From: Ideonella_A intermedia_A
GTDB lineage: Bacteria; Pseudomonadota; Gammaproteobacteria; Burkholderiales; Burkholderiaceae_C
Assembly (NCBI GenBank): GCA_943370175.1
Contig: CALRPU020000016.1
Span: forward strand, 1-64,000
DNA length: 64,000 nucleotides
Direction of reading: 5' to 3'
Part shown: piece by piece, positions 9,402 to 18,040 of the stretch
How the letters are laid out: each line of letters starts with the position of its first letter
How positions within the stretch are numbered: position 1 is the stretch's first letter
Position numbers and translations under genes: made by a program
Notes under the pieces: generated by a model
The model's database searches: none
The model's input: only the letters and a program-made list of their open reading frames with translations
Told to the model about the DNA's origin: nothing

Positions 9402-10280
9402 ATGAGCGCTCCCACCCCCGCCGGCCTGACCACGCTGAGCGAGCACGCCTGCTTTGGCGGCGTGCAGGGCTTCTACCAGCACGATGCCCAGACCATCGGG
9501 CTGCCGATGCGCTTTTCGGTGTTCCGGCCCCCGCAGGCCGCGCAGGGCCCGGTGCCCACGCTGATCTACCTGGCCGGTCTCACCTGCACCGAAGAGACCT
9601 TTCCGATCAAGGCCGGTGCCCAGCGGGTGGCGGCCGAGCTGGGGCTGATGCTGGTGTCGCCCGACACCAGCCCGCGCCAGACCGGCATCGAGGGCGAGAC
9701 CGCGGCCTGGGACTTCGGCGCTGGCGCGGGCTTCTACCTCAACGCCACGCGCGCGCCGTGGTCGCGCCACTTCCGCATGGAAGCCTATGTGGTCGACGAG
9801 CTGCTTGGCCTGGTGCAGCAGCATTTCGCGGCCGACGCCGCGCGGCTGGGCATCTTCGGTCACTCGATGGGCGGGCATGGGGCGCTGACCTTGGCCTTGA
9901 AGCACCCGGGCATGTTCCGCTCCCTGTCGGCCTTTGCACCCATCGCGTCACCGACGCGCTGCCCCTGGGGCGAGAAGGCCTTCAGCGGCTACCTGGGCGA
10001 CGAACGCGCCGCCTGGGCCGACCACGACGCCAGCGAACTGATGCGCCGCGCCACCACCGCCCCCTACCCAGGCGGCCTGCTGGTCGACCAGGGCCTGGCG
10101 GACAAGTTTCTGCACGCGTCGCAGCTGCTGCCCGAGCACCTGGCCGCCGCCTGCGAGGCCGTGGGCCAGCCACTGACGCTGCGCCAGCACGCTGGTCACG
10201 ACCACGGCTACTACTTCATCGCCAGCTTCATGGAAGACCACCTGAGGTTCCACGCGCGCCAGCTGGGCCTGGGCGGCTGA
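9402..10280 (+). CDS. fghA: S-formylglutathione hydrolase
   Basis: Hydrolyses S-formylglutathione to formate and glutathione, the step after frmA. This is a 292-residue alpha/beta hydrolase of the esterase D family. The nucleophile elbow GHSMGGHG places Ser155, the oxyanion region YLAGLTCTEE is near residue 57, and the His of GHDHGYY lies near the C-terminus. The start 13 bp after frmA supports an operon. The next gene, an acyl-CoA synthetase, follows after 142 bp and is probably separately controlled. Confidence 0.95.
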   Translation: MSAPTPAGLTTLSEHACFGGVQGFYQHDAQTIGLPMRFSVFRPPQAAQGPVPTLIYLAGLTCTEETFPIKAGAQRVAAELGLMLVSPDTSPRQTGIEGETAAWDFGAGAGFYLNATRAPWSRHFRMEAYVVDELLGLVQQHFAADAARLGIFGHSMGGHGALTLALKHPGMFRSLSAFAPIASPTRCPWGEKAFSGYLGDERAAWADHDASELMRRATTAPYPGGLLVDQGLADKFLHASQLLPEHLAAACEAVGQPLTLRQHAGHDHGYYFIASFMEDHLRFHARQLGLGG

Positions 10281-10422
10281 GCGCCGCTGCGGCGCTGCAC
10301 TTCACCAGACGACACCACACCCCATCGGCTTGAGGTCGCCACCGCGGGGGGAGTGACGGCGCGGGGCCCCAGCACCCACCCGGCCGACACCCACCGTCAC
10401 CCAACGTGACCCGGACCGACCC

Positions 10423-11952
10423 ATGTCACTTGCTCACCTGCTGTGGCGCCAGGCGCAGATGGCGCCCGAGCGGCCGGCCATCTTCTTCGGCACCCGGCCT
10501 TGGGCCACGCACGGCCAATGGGCTGCCCGCAGCGCCGCGCTGGCGCAGCGCCTTCAGGCCGCCGGCCTTCAGCCCGGCGACCGGGTGCTGCTGTTCATGC
10601 GCAACCACCCGCGCTACCTCGAGCTGCTGTGGGGCGCCTGGTGGGCCGGGCTGGTGGTGGTGCCGGTCAATGCCAAGCTGCACCCGGCGGAGGTTGAATG
10701 GATCGCCGGCGACGCGCAGGCGCGCTGGGCTTTTGTGAGCCGCGACGTGGCGAGCGCGCCGCTGGCCGGGGTGGCGCGCCAGGTCGACGTGGCATCGGCC
10801 GAGGCGGACGCCTTGTTGAGCCCGATGGGCGACTTGCCGTCTGACGCACCCGCGACCCGCGCGCCCGATGACCTCGCCTGGCTGTTCTACACCAGCGGCA
10901 CCACCGGCCGGCCCAAGGGCGTGATGCTCACGCACCGCAACCTGCAGACCATGGGCCTGGGCTATGCCGTCGACGTCGATCCGGTCGCGCCCACCGACGT
11001 CATGGCCTACGCCGCGCCAATGTCGCACGGCTGCGGTCTGTACGCCGTGCCTCACCTGATGGCCGGTGCGCGCCACGTGGTGCCCGCGTCGGGCGGGGTC
11101 GATGCGGCCGAGCTGTTCGCACTGGGGCGCGCGCTGGGTCCCTTGTCCACGTTCGCCGCGCCCACCATCGTCAACCGGCTGGTCGACCACGCCGAGGCCG
11201 CGGGCCTGGGGCACGGCGACGTGGCGCGGTCCTTCAAGACCATCGTCTTCGGTGGTGCGCCGATGTACGTGGCCGACCTCCAGCGGGCGCTGCGCGTGAT
11301 GGGCCCGTGCTTCGTGCAGATCTACGGCCAGGGCGAAACGCCGATGGTGGCCACCGCGCTCCAGCGCCGGCACCTGGCGGACGCCGACCACCCGCGCTTT
11401 GGGCAACGCCTGGCCTCGGTGGGCTACGCCCAGACGCCCGTGCAGGTGCGCGTGGCCGACGAAGCAGGCCGCAGCTTGCCCGCGGGCACCGTGGGCGAGG
11501 TGCTGGTGCGCGGCGACACCGTGATGGCCGGCTACTGGCGCCAGAGCGCCGCCAGCGCCGCCGCTCTGCGCGGTGGCTGGCTGTGGACCGGCGATCTGGG
11601 CTGCCTGGACGACGACGGCCTGCTGACGCTGAAGGACCGCAGCAAGGACCTGGTGATCAGCGGCGGCAGCAACATTTACCCCCGCGAGGTGGAGGAGGTG
11701 CTGCTGACCGCCCCGGGCGTCGCGGAAGTGGCGGTGGTGGGCGCGCCGCACGCCGAGTGGGGCGAGCAGGTCGTGGCCTTCGTCGTGGCCGCCCCCGGTG
11801 CCACCGTCAGCGCGGACGGCCTGGACGCCCATTGCCTGAGTCACATTGCCCGCTTCAAACGACCCAAGCGCTATGTTTTTGTCGACGACTTGCCGAAGAA
11901 CCACTATGGCAAGGTGCTGAAAACGGTGCTGAGGGCGCGGCTGAAGGCGTGA
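10423..11952 (+). CDS. AMP-forming acyl-CoA synthetase
   Basis: Activates a carboxylic acid to its CoA thioester through an acyl-adenylate. The 509-residue protein has the P-loop-like motif FYTSGTTGRPKG near residue 150, the YGQGE motif near 300, the GWLWTGDLG hinge region, and the C-terminal KDLVISGG and catalytic Lys region (NHYGKVLK). This is the fatty-acid/aromatic-acid ligase superfamily; the chain-length or ring specificity cannot be read. It stands alone between the formaldehyde operon and the convergent truC operon. Confidence 0.88.
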   Translation: MSLAHLLWRQAQMAPERPAIFFGTRPWATHGQWAARSAALAQRLQAAGLQPGDRVLLFMRNHPRYLELLWGAWWAGLVVVPVNAKLHPAEVEWIAGDAQARWAFVSRDVASAPLAGVARQVDVASAEADALLSPMGDLPSDAPATRAPDDLAWLFYTSGTTGRPKGVMLTHRNLQTMGLGYAVDVDPVAPTDVMAYAAPMSHGCGLYAVPHLMAGARHVVPASGGVDAAELFALGRALGPLSTFAAPTIVNRLVDHAEAAGLGHGDVARSFKTIVFGGAPMYVADLQRALRVMGPCFVQIYGQGETPMVATALQRRHLADADHPRFGQRLASVGYAQTPVQVRVADEAGRSLPAGTVGEVLVRGDTVMAGYWRQSAASAAALRGGWLWTGDLGCLDDDGLLTLKDRSKDLVISGGSNIYPREVEEVLLTAPGVAEVAVVGAPHAEWGEQVVAFVVAAPGATVSADGLDAHCLSHIARFKRPKRYVFVDDLPKNHYGKVLKTVLRARLKA

Positions 11953-11990
11953 CCGGCGCGTGTGGCGCGTGACCGGCGCCGCGCCGCGGT

Positions 11991-12767
11991 TCAGGCCCCG
12001 GCGACCTCCACCCAGCCCACCCGCAGCCACTCCCGGCCAGGGGGACAGTGCAGCGTCACGCCGGGCTCGCCCAGCAGTGGCGGCACCGTCAGCGTTTGCG
12101 CATGCAGCCACAGCCGCTGCACACCGAGCCACTCGGCCACGCGGCGGTTCAGCGGGCCCTTGCCGTGGGTGCTGTCGCCCACCAGCGGGTGGGCGATGTG
12201 CTTGAAGTGGCGGCGGATCTGGTGGCGGCGACCGCTGAGCGGGGTCACTTCGACCAGCGCGAAGCGGCTCGTCGGGTGGCGGTCGTCGGCCAACGGCCAG
12301 TCGTGGCACACCAGCCGGCGAAAGCGGGTGGTGGCCGGCAGCCGAGGCTGGCCGGCGGACGGCCGTTCGGGGTCGCGCGCCAGCGGCTGATCGATTTCGC
12401 CGGCCTCGGGTGGCCAGCCGCGCACCAAGGCCAGGTAGCGCTTGTGCACCAGGCCGGCGTCGAAGGCAGCGCCCACCGCGCGGGCCGCGTCGGCGCTGCG
12501 CGCCATCAGCAGCAGGCCGGACGTGGCCTTGTCCAGCCGGTGCACCGGCCACAGGGGCTGCGCCAGCTGCGCGCGCAGCAGGTCCAGCGCGTTGCGGTCG
12601 TCGTGGGCGTCCAGCGCCGTGCGGTGCACCAGCAGCCCGCCGGGCTTCTGGATGGCCACCAGGTGGGCACCGAGATGCAGCACCTCCAGCGGGGGCGGTG
12701 CAGGCACTGCCTGCGGCGCCGGGTCCACTGGCGTTGCCCGCAGGGGCTCGGCGGGAGGGGGCGCCAT
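11991..12767 (-). CDS. truC: RluA-family tRNA pseudouridine synthase (TruC-like)
   Basis: Isomerises a uridine to pseudouridine in RNA; closest in length and pattern to TruC, which modifies U65 of tRNA. The 258-residue product has the catalytic Asp79 in HRLDKATSG, the QKPGGLLVHR motif near residue 40, and the SGRRHQIRRHF motif of RluA enzymes. There is no S4 domain. Its ATG shares one base with the TGA of the upstream lapD-like gene, so it is translationally coupled to a c-di-GMP signalling pair, probably an incidental association. A Pro/Ala-rich leader of about 25 residues precedes the fold. Confidence 0.88.
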   Translation of the reverse strand: MAPPPAEPLRATPVDPAPQAVPAPPPLEVLHLGAHLVAIQKPGGLLVHRTALDAHDDRNALDLLRAQLAQPLWPVHRLDKATSGLLLMARSADAARAVGAAFDAGLVHKRYLALVRGWPPEAGEIDQPLARDPERPSAGQPRLPATTRFRRLVCHDWPLADDRHPTSRFALVEVTPLSGRRHQIRRHFKHIAHPLVGDSTHGKGPLNRRVAEWLGVQRLWLHAQTLTVPPLLGEPGVTLHCPPGREWLRVGWVEVAGA

Positions 12768-14704
12768 CAACCGACCAGGTCGGGGCGCTGGGTGCTGGTC
12801 CATGGGCCGGTCTGCGCGTCCACGCCGGCCGCCCAGGCGGCCTGGGCTTCCGCCTCGGTGGTCACGCCCTCGGCGATCACCTGCAGCTTCAGGCCCTTGA
12901 GCATCAGCACCAGGCTGCGCAGGAAGGCCGCGCGGGTGGCGTCGCGGTCGGCACCGTTCACCACCGCGCCGTCCAGCTTGACGTAGCTGAAGCCGGCCTC
13001 GAACAGGCGATCCACCTCGCCCAGCCGTTGGCCGGCGTGCTCCAGCCCAAAATGCACGCCCATCGGGCGCAGTTGGCGCGCCACGTCCTGCACCATCTCG
13101 AAGTGGTCGATCGCTGCCACCTCGGGCACCTCCAGCCACATCTGATTGGCGATCAGCGGGCGCTGCTGCAGGATCTTGCGCAGGCGGGCCGCGAAGCCGC
13201 CGTCCTGCAGCGACGACACCGACAGGTTCACGCACCGCGGCTGGCCATCGGTGGCGATCTCGTCCATGGCCAGCGCCACGGCCAGCTCGTCGATGGACGC
13301 GGTGAGCCGGCTGCGCAGGGCCAGTGGCAACCAGCGGGCCGCGGTTTCGTAAGGGCCCTCGGGGTCGAGCTGCAGGCGCAGCGGGCACTCCAGGTGCACC
13401 ACGTGCTGTGCGGCGTCAAGCACGGGAAAGCGCACCAGGTGCGCGCGCCGGGCGGACACCGCGTTCAACAGGTTTTCGCGCCAGGTGGCCTCGCCCTTCA
13501 TGCCCGCCGACAGCGTGGCGGCGTCGCCGCGCGCCACCAGCTCCACCGAGAACGGCCCACGGGTCTCGGCCCGCGCGAGTGCGCCGTCGGCGGCCCCCAG
13601 CAGCTGGCCGAGCGCCTCGTCGCCTTCGATCTCCACGGCGCCGATGGCCACCGCCGCGTGCCCTGTGCTGGCCTGCAACTCAGGCTTCAACGCCTCGATG
13701 ATGCGTTGGGCCGTTTCCAGCGCGATGCCGCCCTCTGGCAGGTACAGCGCAAAGTCCGAGCCGTTCAGGCGGCCCACGCGCCCGTGCTCGACACCTTCGA
13801 CGCGGTCCTTCATGACCTGGGCGACCCGGGCGATCAGCCGGTCGGTGGGCACCCGGCCCAGCGCGCGGTTGACCTCGGCGAGGTCCAGCAGGCGCAGCAG
13901 CAGCAGGCCGGCGTCCCTGGACTCGTGGTCGGCCGCGCGCGCGGCGCTGAGCTGGCTCATGAAGTGGCTGCGGTTGGACACGCCGGTGGCCGGGTCGGCA
14001 TAGGCCAGCTGGCGCAGCGAATCCAGCTGCGCGGTCTGCGCCTCGAAGATCGACTTCAGCCGAGCCACCATGGTGTTCATGGCCCGCGTCAGCCGCTGCA
14101 GCTCGGGGATGCCCGGCTCGGGCACGGTGACGAATTCGCTGTTGACCAGGGCCTGCGCCTGCTGCACGGTGCGCTCCAGCGGTGCCTCGATGCCGCGCAC
14201 CACCCGGCCCGCCACCAGCGCCACGACCAGGCCCAGCACGCCCAGCGCGGCGGCCGATTTCAGGCTGGCCTTCCACAGGTCGTCGTAGGCGAACGCAGAT
14301 TGGCTGACCACCTCGACCGCGCCCAGCGCCCGCCAGCCATCGGACACCTGGGCCAGGCCGGGCTCCGAGCCGATGGGCAGCAGCGCGGTGAACCAGCGCG
14401 GCGCCTGCGCAGGCGCGGCGTTGGCGGTCAGCACGGTGGCGGGCTGGCCGTCGGCGCGGGTCAGTTTGATCGACTGGTAGAAGCCGGTGTCGAACTGGGC
14501 CGAGATCACGAGGTTCATCAGTTCGGCGTCGCCCTTTTGCTGGCCCAGCACCATGGCCAGCGAGGTCGCGTTGTCGCTGTTCTTCAACTTCAGCTGGGTG
14601 GCCAGGGTGTCGCGGGCCGATTGGATCGTCAGGCCCACCGCACCCAGGAAGGCCAGCAGCAAGGTGGCGAGCAACAGCAGGCGGATTTGTCGGATCAGGG
14701 ACAT
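12767..14704 (-). CDS. lapD: LapD-like c-di-GMP receptor (degenerate GGDEF-EAL)
   Basis: An inner-membrane receptor that senses cytoplasmic c-di-GMP and sequesters the periplasmic protease LapG. The 645-residue product has a first membrane helix at about 5-25, a periplasmic LapD/MoxY-type sensor domain to about 150, a second helix and HAMP near 155-215, then GGDEF and EAL domains. Both catalytic signatures are degraded: the GGDEF loop reads NGSDF and the EAL motif is replaced around LECPLRL, so it should bind rather than make or break the nucleotide. The start at 14704 (MSLIRQIRLLL) lies 11 bp after lapG; an upstream in-frame extension is not hydrophobic and was rejected. Confidence 0.92.
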   Translation of the reverse strand: MSLIRQIRLLLLATLLLAFLGAVGLTIQSARDTLATQLKLKNSDNATSLAMVLGQQKGDAELMNLVISAQFDTGFYQSIKLTRADGQPATVLTANAAPAQAPRWFTALLPIGSEPGLAQVSDGWRALGAVEVVSQSAFAYDDLWKASLKSAAALGVLGLVVALVAGRVVRGIEAPLERTVQQAQALVNSEFVTVPEPGIPELQRLTRAMNTMVARLKSIFEAQTAQLDSLRQLAYADPATGVSNRSHFMSQLSAARAADHESRDAGLLLLRLLDLAEVNRALGRVPTDRLIARVAQVMKDRVEGVEHGRVGRLNGSDFALYLPEGGIALETAQRIIEALKPELQASTGHAAVAIGAVEIEGDEALGQLLGAADGALARAETRGPFSVELVARGDAATLSAGMKGEATWRENLLNAVSARRAHLVRFPVLDAAQHVVHLECPLRLQLDPEGPYETAARWLPLALRSRLTASIDELAVALAMDEIATDGQPRCVNLSVSSLQDGGFAARLRKILQQRPLIANQMWLEVPEVAAIDHFEMVQDVARQLRPMGVHFGLEHAGQRLGEVDRLFEAGFSYVKLDGAVVNGADRDATRAAFLRSLVLMLKGLKLQVIAEGVTTEAEAQAAWAAGVDAQTGPWTSTQRPDLVG

Positions 14705-14715
14705 GTCGGTTCCAG

Positions 14716-15444
14716 TCAGAAGCCTTCGGCGCGGATCTTGGTCAGCAGCTCGCGCCAGCGCGACAGGCGCGCGGTGGGGTCGCCGGCGGCCGTGCCCCCG
14801 ACACCTTGCCACAGGCCGTCGGTGTTGAAGCTGAACACCGGTGACAGGTCGGGTCGGCGTGAGGCGGGTCGGATGTCGGCCACCAGGTTGTCCAGGATCA
14901 GCGGCTCGGCGCCCGGCGTCGGGTAGTAGGCAAGCACCATGTGGGCCACGCCCGGCGCGCCCGGCCCGTTCAGTGCAGCGCGAACGTACACCATGCGCAA
15001 TTTGCTGGTGGACACGCCCATGGCGCTCAGCGCGAAGTATTTGGCGATGGCGTAGTCCTCGCAGTCGCCGCGCCCACGGGCCAGCGACTCCAGGGGCGTG
15101 GCCCAGTAGTCGACCATGCCGTAGTTGTCGATGTCGTCGACGAACTCGATGGCGTCGTTGAAAAATTGGTTGGTCGCCTGCACCCGGGACTCCTCGGTGG
15201 CGCGGGCGCCGCGGCTGATCAGTTCCTGCAGCGCCTTGGCGCCGTTGACCGCGCGGGCGCCCAGCGGCGCAGCCGCCGCGGCCAGGCGCTGGGCGTCAAA
15301 GGCCTGCGGCACCCCGGCCAGCAGCAGGCCGCCGGCCACCACCGCGCCGGCCAGCAGCGCGCGCAGCCCGGCCAGCACGGCGGCGCACACGGGTCGACCG
15401 TGGGGCTCGGGCGCGGCGGACAGGCTCAGGGCTGGTGGCGGCAA
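14716..15444 (-). CDS. lapG: LapG-like periplasmic cysteine protease
   Basis: A calcium-dependent transglutaminase-like protease that releases large surface adhesins when c-di-GMP falls and LapD lets it go. The triad is visible as Cys128 (GRGDCEDYA), His168 (AHMVLAYY) and Asp185 (LILDNL). Acidic residues next to the Cys (Asp127, Glu129) fit the family's calcium site. A hydrophobic segment at about 20-45 should act as a signal or anchor. The TTG start at 15444 has an AGGA site upstream; an internal start is possible. It is followed by lapD in the usual pairing. No adhesin substrate gene is in the window. Confidence 0.92.
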   Translation of the reverse strand: MPPPALSLSAAPEPHGRPVCAAVLAGLRALLAGAVVAGGLLLAGVPQAFDAQRLAAAAAPLGARAVNGAKALQELISRGARATEESRVQATNQFFNDAIEFVDDIDNYGMVDYWATPLESLARGRGDCEDYAIAKYFALSAMGVSTSKLRMVYVRAALNGPGAPGVAHMVLAYYPTPGAEPLILDNLVADIRPASRRPDLSPVFSFNTDGLWQGVGGTAAGDPTARLSRWRELLTKIRAEGF

Positions 15445-15595
15445 GGGGTCCTCATGGGCACGGTCGACCGCGTGCCGTGCCTGGGGGTGGGTCGATGGTC
15501 GGGCGTCACAGGGGTGCGTCGATATCGGCCGAGCCGCCGCGGGCTTGAGTGGCCTCGCTCCGCCGCCCTCGGTGTCAACAGCGACGGGCGGGCGT

Positions 15596-16324
15596 TCACG
15601 GCGGGCAGCGGGCGCACCAGGCCGCCGCGGCGTCCACGCTGTCGATCACGGGCACGCCGCATTGCACCAGCGGGCCCAGGCCGGCAAAGGCAGCGCCGCC
15701 CAGCACCAAAGCCTGCGCGCCGGCGGCGATCGCCGCGTCCGCCGCCTGCTGCAAGGCCGGGCGCCACGGGTCCGGGTCCAGGGCCAGCGCCCGGCCGTTC
15801 ACCGGCAAAGTCCACACGCCCGCCAGCGCCGCGCCCACGCCGAAGTCGCCTGCGCGCTGAGTCAGCAGCGGCCCCCAGGCCGGGCCGCAGGTCAGCACCG
15901 CGAACCGCCGGCCCCCGGCGGCCGCCTCGCGCATGGCCAACTCCGCCAGACCGTGCACCGGCAAGCCGCCGGCGGCTTGGCGCAGCGCTTCCAGCCCGGG
16001 GTCGCCAAAGCAGGCCAGCAGCACCGCGCCGGCCTCGGGGTGTCGGGCCAGGGCCGCTGGCAGGGCCTGGTGCGCGGCCGCCGCGCCGGCCGCGAAGCTG
16101 GCGTCGTCGTCGATCACCGGTGGGCCGCTGGCCGCGGTGATGGCCACGACCTCGGCCTGGCCGCTCAGCCGCCGCCGAATCTGCTGCACCACGCGTTGCG
16201 TCATCCAGTCGCTGGCGTTCGGGTTGAGCACGATCAGCGCGCGCTGGCGTGGGGGAGGCGGGCCCGAAGGCCCCACGGCGTCGGTCCCCGCACCCGCACC
16301 CGACGCGGTGGGGCCGCCGCTCAT
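15596..16324 (-). CDS. Asp/Glu/hydantoin racemase-fold protein lacking the second catalytic Cys
   Basis: A 242-residue member of the Asp/Glu racemase superfamily, closest to hydantoin/allantoin racemases. The first catalytic Cys is present (Cys105 in LLACFGDPG). At the position of the second Cys in the usual LGCAG motif the protein reads LGGAA (Gly210), so a two-base racemisation mechanism is not expected. Single-Cys members of the fold include decarboxylases, so another reaction on a related substrate is possible. A Gly/Pro-rich leader of about 25 residues precedes the fold. Its ATG overlaps the stop of the GntR gene by 4 bp, placing it last in an operon with a PuuE-like enzyme and a Bug binding protein. 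Confidence 0.78.
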   Translation of the reverse strand: MSGGPTASGAGAGTDAVGPSGPPPPRQRALIVLNPNASDWMTQRVVQQIRRRLSGQAEVVAITAASGPPVIDDDASFAAGAAAAHQALPAALARHPEAGAVLLACFGDPGLEALRQAAGGLPVHGLAELAMREAAAGGRRFAVLTCGPAWGPLLTQRAGDFGVGAALAGVWTLPVNGRALALDPDPWRPALQQAADAAIAAGAQALVLGGAAFAGLGPLVQCGVPVIDSVDAAAAWCARCPP

Positions 16325-17070
16325 TCGGCCTGGCCGCGCCGCCGTTGCTGGCGCAGTGCCGGTGCCGGTGCCTGCGCCTCGCGCTGGCCTTGCAGCGCGG
16401 CCCAGTCGGCCTGGATCACCGCGATGGCGTCGCTCAACGGCAGTTCGCGCGCTGGCCGCAGGCGGGTTTCGATCAGGGCCAGGTGCTGCTGCATGGCCTT
16501 CATGGCGCGGTTGCTGTCACCGTCGAGCAGGGCGGTCAGGATGTTGCGGTGTTCGTCGCAGGCGCAGCGCATCGCGCGCGCCGGCTCGAACAGCGCCACC
16601 AGCATCGAGGTGCGGCTGACCAGGTGCAGCAGGTCCTGCTGGATCAGCCCGCTCCCGGTGGCGGCCGCCAGCTTCAGGTGGAATTCGCCGGACAGGCGAA
16701 TCGACGCCGCCCGGTCGCCGCGCGCGACCGCCGCTTCCTCGGCGTCCAGGTGGGCCTGCAGCTCGCGCGCGGCCTGGCTGTCCAGCGACTGCGCGAGGTG
16801 GCCCACGATGCCACCTTCCAGGATGCGACGCGCCTCATAGATCTCGCGCGCCTGGTCGAGCGTGGGCGAGGCGGCGAAGGCGCCCCGGTTGGGGATCAGC
16901 TCCAGCAGGCGTTCGGTGCCCAGGCGCTGCAGCACCTTGCGCACCCGCTCGCGGCTGACGCCGAACACCTCGGCCAGCGCCACCTCCCGCAGCGCCGCCC
17001 CGGGCAGGATGCGGGCCGACAACAAGGCGGTGGAGATCACCCGGTGGATCGTGTCTTCATCGGCGGTCAT
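16321..17070 (-). CDS. GntR-family regulator (FCD type)
   Basis: A 249-residue repressor with an N-terminal winged helix (ALAEVFGVSRERVRKVLQRLG near residues 30-50) and an all-helical FCD ligand domain containing the metal-binding His positions typical of the family. The start at 17070 was chosen for an AGGA site 7 bp upstream; a GTG six bases further up is possible. It sits inside the operon it probably controls, between the PuuE-like gene (27 bp upstream) and the racemase gene (4-bp overlap). The twin palindrome at 19080-19110 ahead of the operon is the most likely operator. Confidence 0.88.
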   Translation of the reverse strand: MTADEDTIHRVISTALLSARILPGAALREVALAEVFGVSRERVRKVLQRLGTERLLELIPNRGAFAASPTLDQAREIYEARRILEGGIVGHLAQSLDSQAARELQAHLDAEEAAVARGDRAASIRLSGEFHLKLAAATGSGLIQQDLLHLVSRTSMLVALFEPARAMRCACDEHRNILTALLDGDSNRAMKAMQQHLALIETRLRPARELPLSDAIAVIQADWAALQGQREAQAPAPALRQQRRRGQAE

Positions 17071-17097
17071 GCGCACATCCTAAGTGCGCGGGCCGCC

Positions 17098-18033
17098 TCA
17101 ACGGGCGTGCTCGATCCAATGCCTTGCAATCTGCTCGCGCGTGGCCACCCAGGCCACGCCGGTGCGCTGCAGGTGCTGCAGGATCTGCTCCAGTGCGCCG
17201 ATGCGGCCCGCCCGACCGATCATGCGCAGGTGCAGCCCCACCGACAGCATGCGCGGCCAGCGCTGGCCCTCGCGCGCCAGCCAGTCCACGGCGTCGCAGA
17301 CGTAGGTCGCGAATTCGCGCCCGGTGGCGAAGCGCTGGGTGTGCTGAAACTGCATGTCGTTGGTGTCGAAGGCGTAGGGCAGCACCACGTGGCGGCGGCC
17401 TGCCACGTTGACGAAGTAGGGCGTGTCGTCGTTGTAGGCGTCGCTGTCGTACAGAAAACCGTTGTCGACCAGCAGCAGCCGGGTGTTGGGCGTGCTCACG
17501 CTGCGGGTGTGCCAGCCCACGGGGCGGCGGCCGGTGGCAGCCTCGATGGCGCGAGCGGTGCGGCGGATCACCTCGCGTTCGGTGTCGGTGGGCTGCCCGG
17601 CAGCGGTCTGCCAGCGCCAGCCGTGGCCGGCCACCTCGTGGCCGCGGTCGGCGGCATCGCGGGCCAGCCAGGGCGAGCGCTCCACCGCCCGGCCGCAGGC
17701 GCTCAACGTGAAGGGCAACCCGTGCTGCGCGAACAGGTCGGCCACGCGCCACCAGCCCACCCGGGTGCCGAACTCGAAGTGGCTGTCGATGCACGGGTCC
17801 ACCGTGACCTGGCGGTCGATCACCTCGTAGACGGCCTCGTTGTGGTCGTCGCCGTCGGCCATCGAGAACTCGCCACCCTCCTCGAAGTTGACCACGAACG
17901 ACACCGCCACGGGCTTGTTCAGGGGCCAGCGCACATCGGGCGGACGGGGGCCATGGCCACGGAAGTCGCGCGGCAATGGGACCGCGCGAGGCAGGTCAGG
18001 GTGGGGCGGCGGGGGCGGTGCGGTGGCGCTCAT
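17098..18033 (-). CDS. PuuE-like polysaccharide-deacetylase-family hydrolase (possible allantoinase)
   Basis: A 311-residue protein of the NodB/polysaccharide-deacetylase fold, closest to the PuuE group, which hydrolyses allantoin. Visible features are VVNFEEGGEFS near residue 50, the FEFGTRVGWWR motif, GHEVAGHGWRWQ near 132 and WHTRSVSTPNTR near 175. There is no signal peptide, so it acts in the cytoplasm. Together with a racemase-fold protein, an FCD regulator and a Bug binding protein it suggests uptake and ring opening of a small cyclic amide such as allantoin or a hydantoin. The substrate is inferred from context. Confidence 0.83.
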   Translation of the reverse strand: MSATAPPPPPHPDLPRAVPLPRDFRGHGPRPPDVRWPLNKPVAVSFVVNFEEGGEFSMADGDDHNEAVYEVIDRQVTVDPCIDSHFEFGTRVGWWRVADLFAQHGLPFTLSACGRAVERSPWLARDAADRGHEVAGHGWRWQTAAGQPTDTEREVIRRTARAIEAATGRRPVGWHTRSVSTPNTRLLLVDNGFLYDSDAYNDDTPYFVNVAGRRHVVLPYAFDTNDMQFQHTQRFATGREFATYVCDAVDWLAREGQRWPRMLSVGLHLRMIGRAGRIGALEQILQHLQRTGVAWVATREQIARHWIEHAR

Positions 18034-18040
18034 GCGGTGT

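Noticed and set aside
10281..10300. GC-rich inverted repeat after the S-formylglutathione hydrolase gene as a terminator
   Set aside because: The arms are separated by a single base and no U-tract follows, so a stable terminator hairpin is not supported.
12410..14926. 838-codon open frame on the plus strand
   Set aside because: It lies antisense to the well-supported lapD and truC genes; its composition (runs of Arg, Gln, His) is what high-GC antisense frames produce, with no family features.
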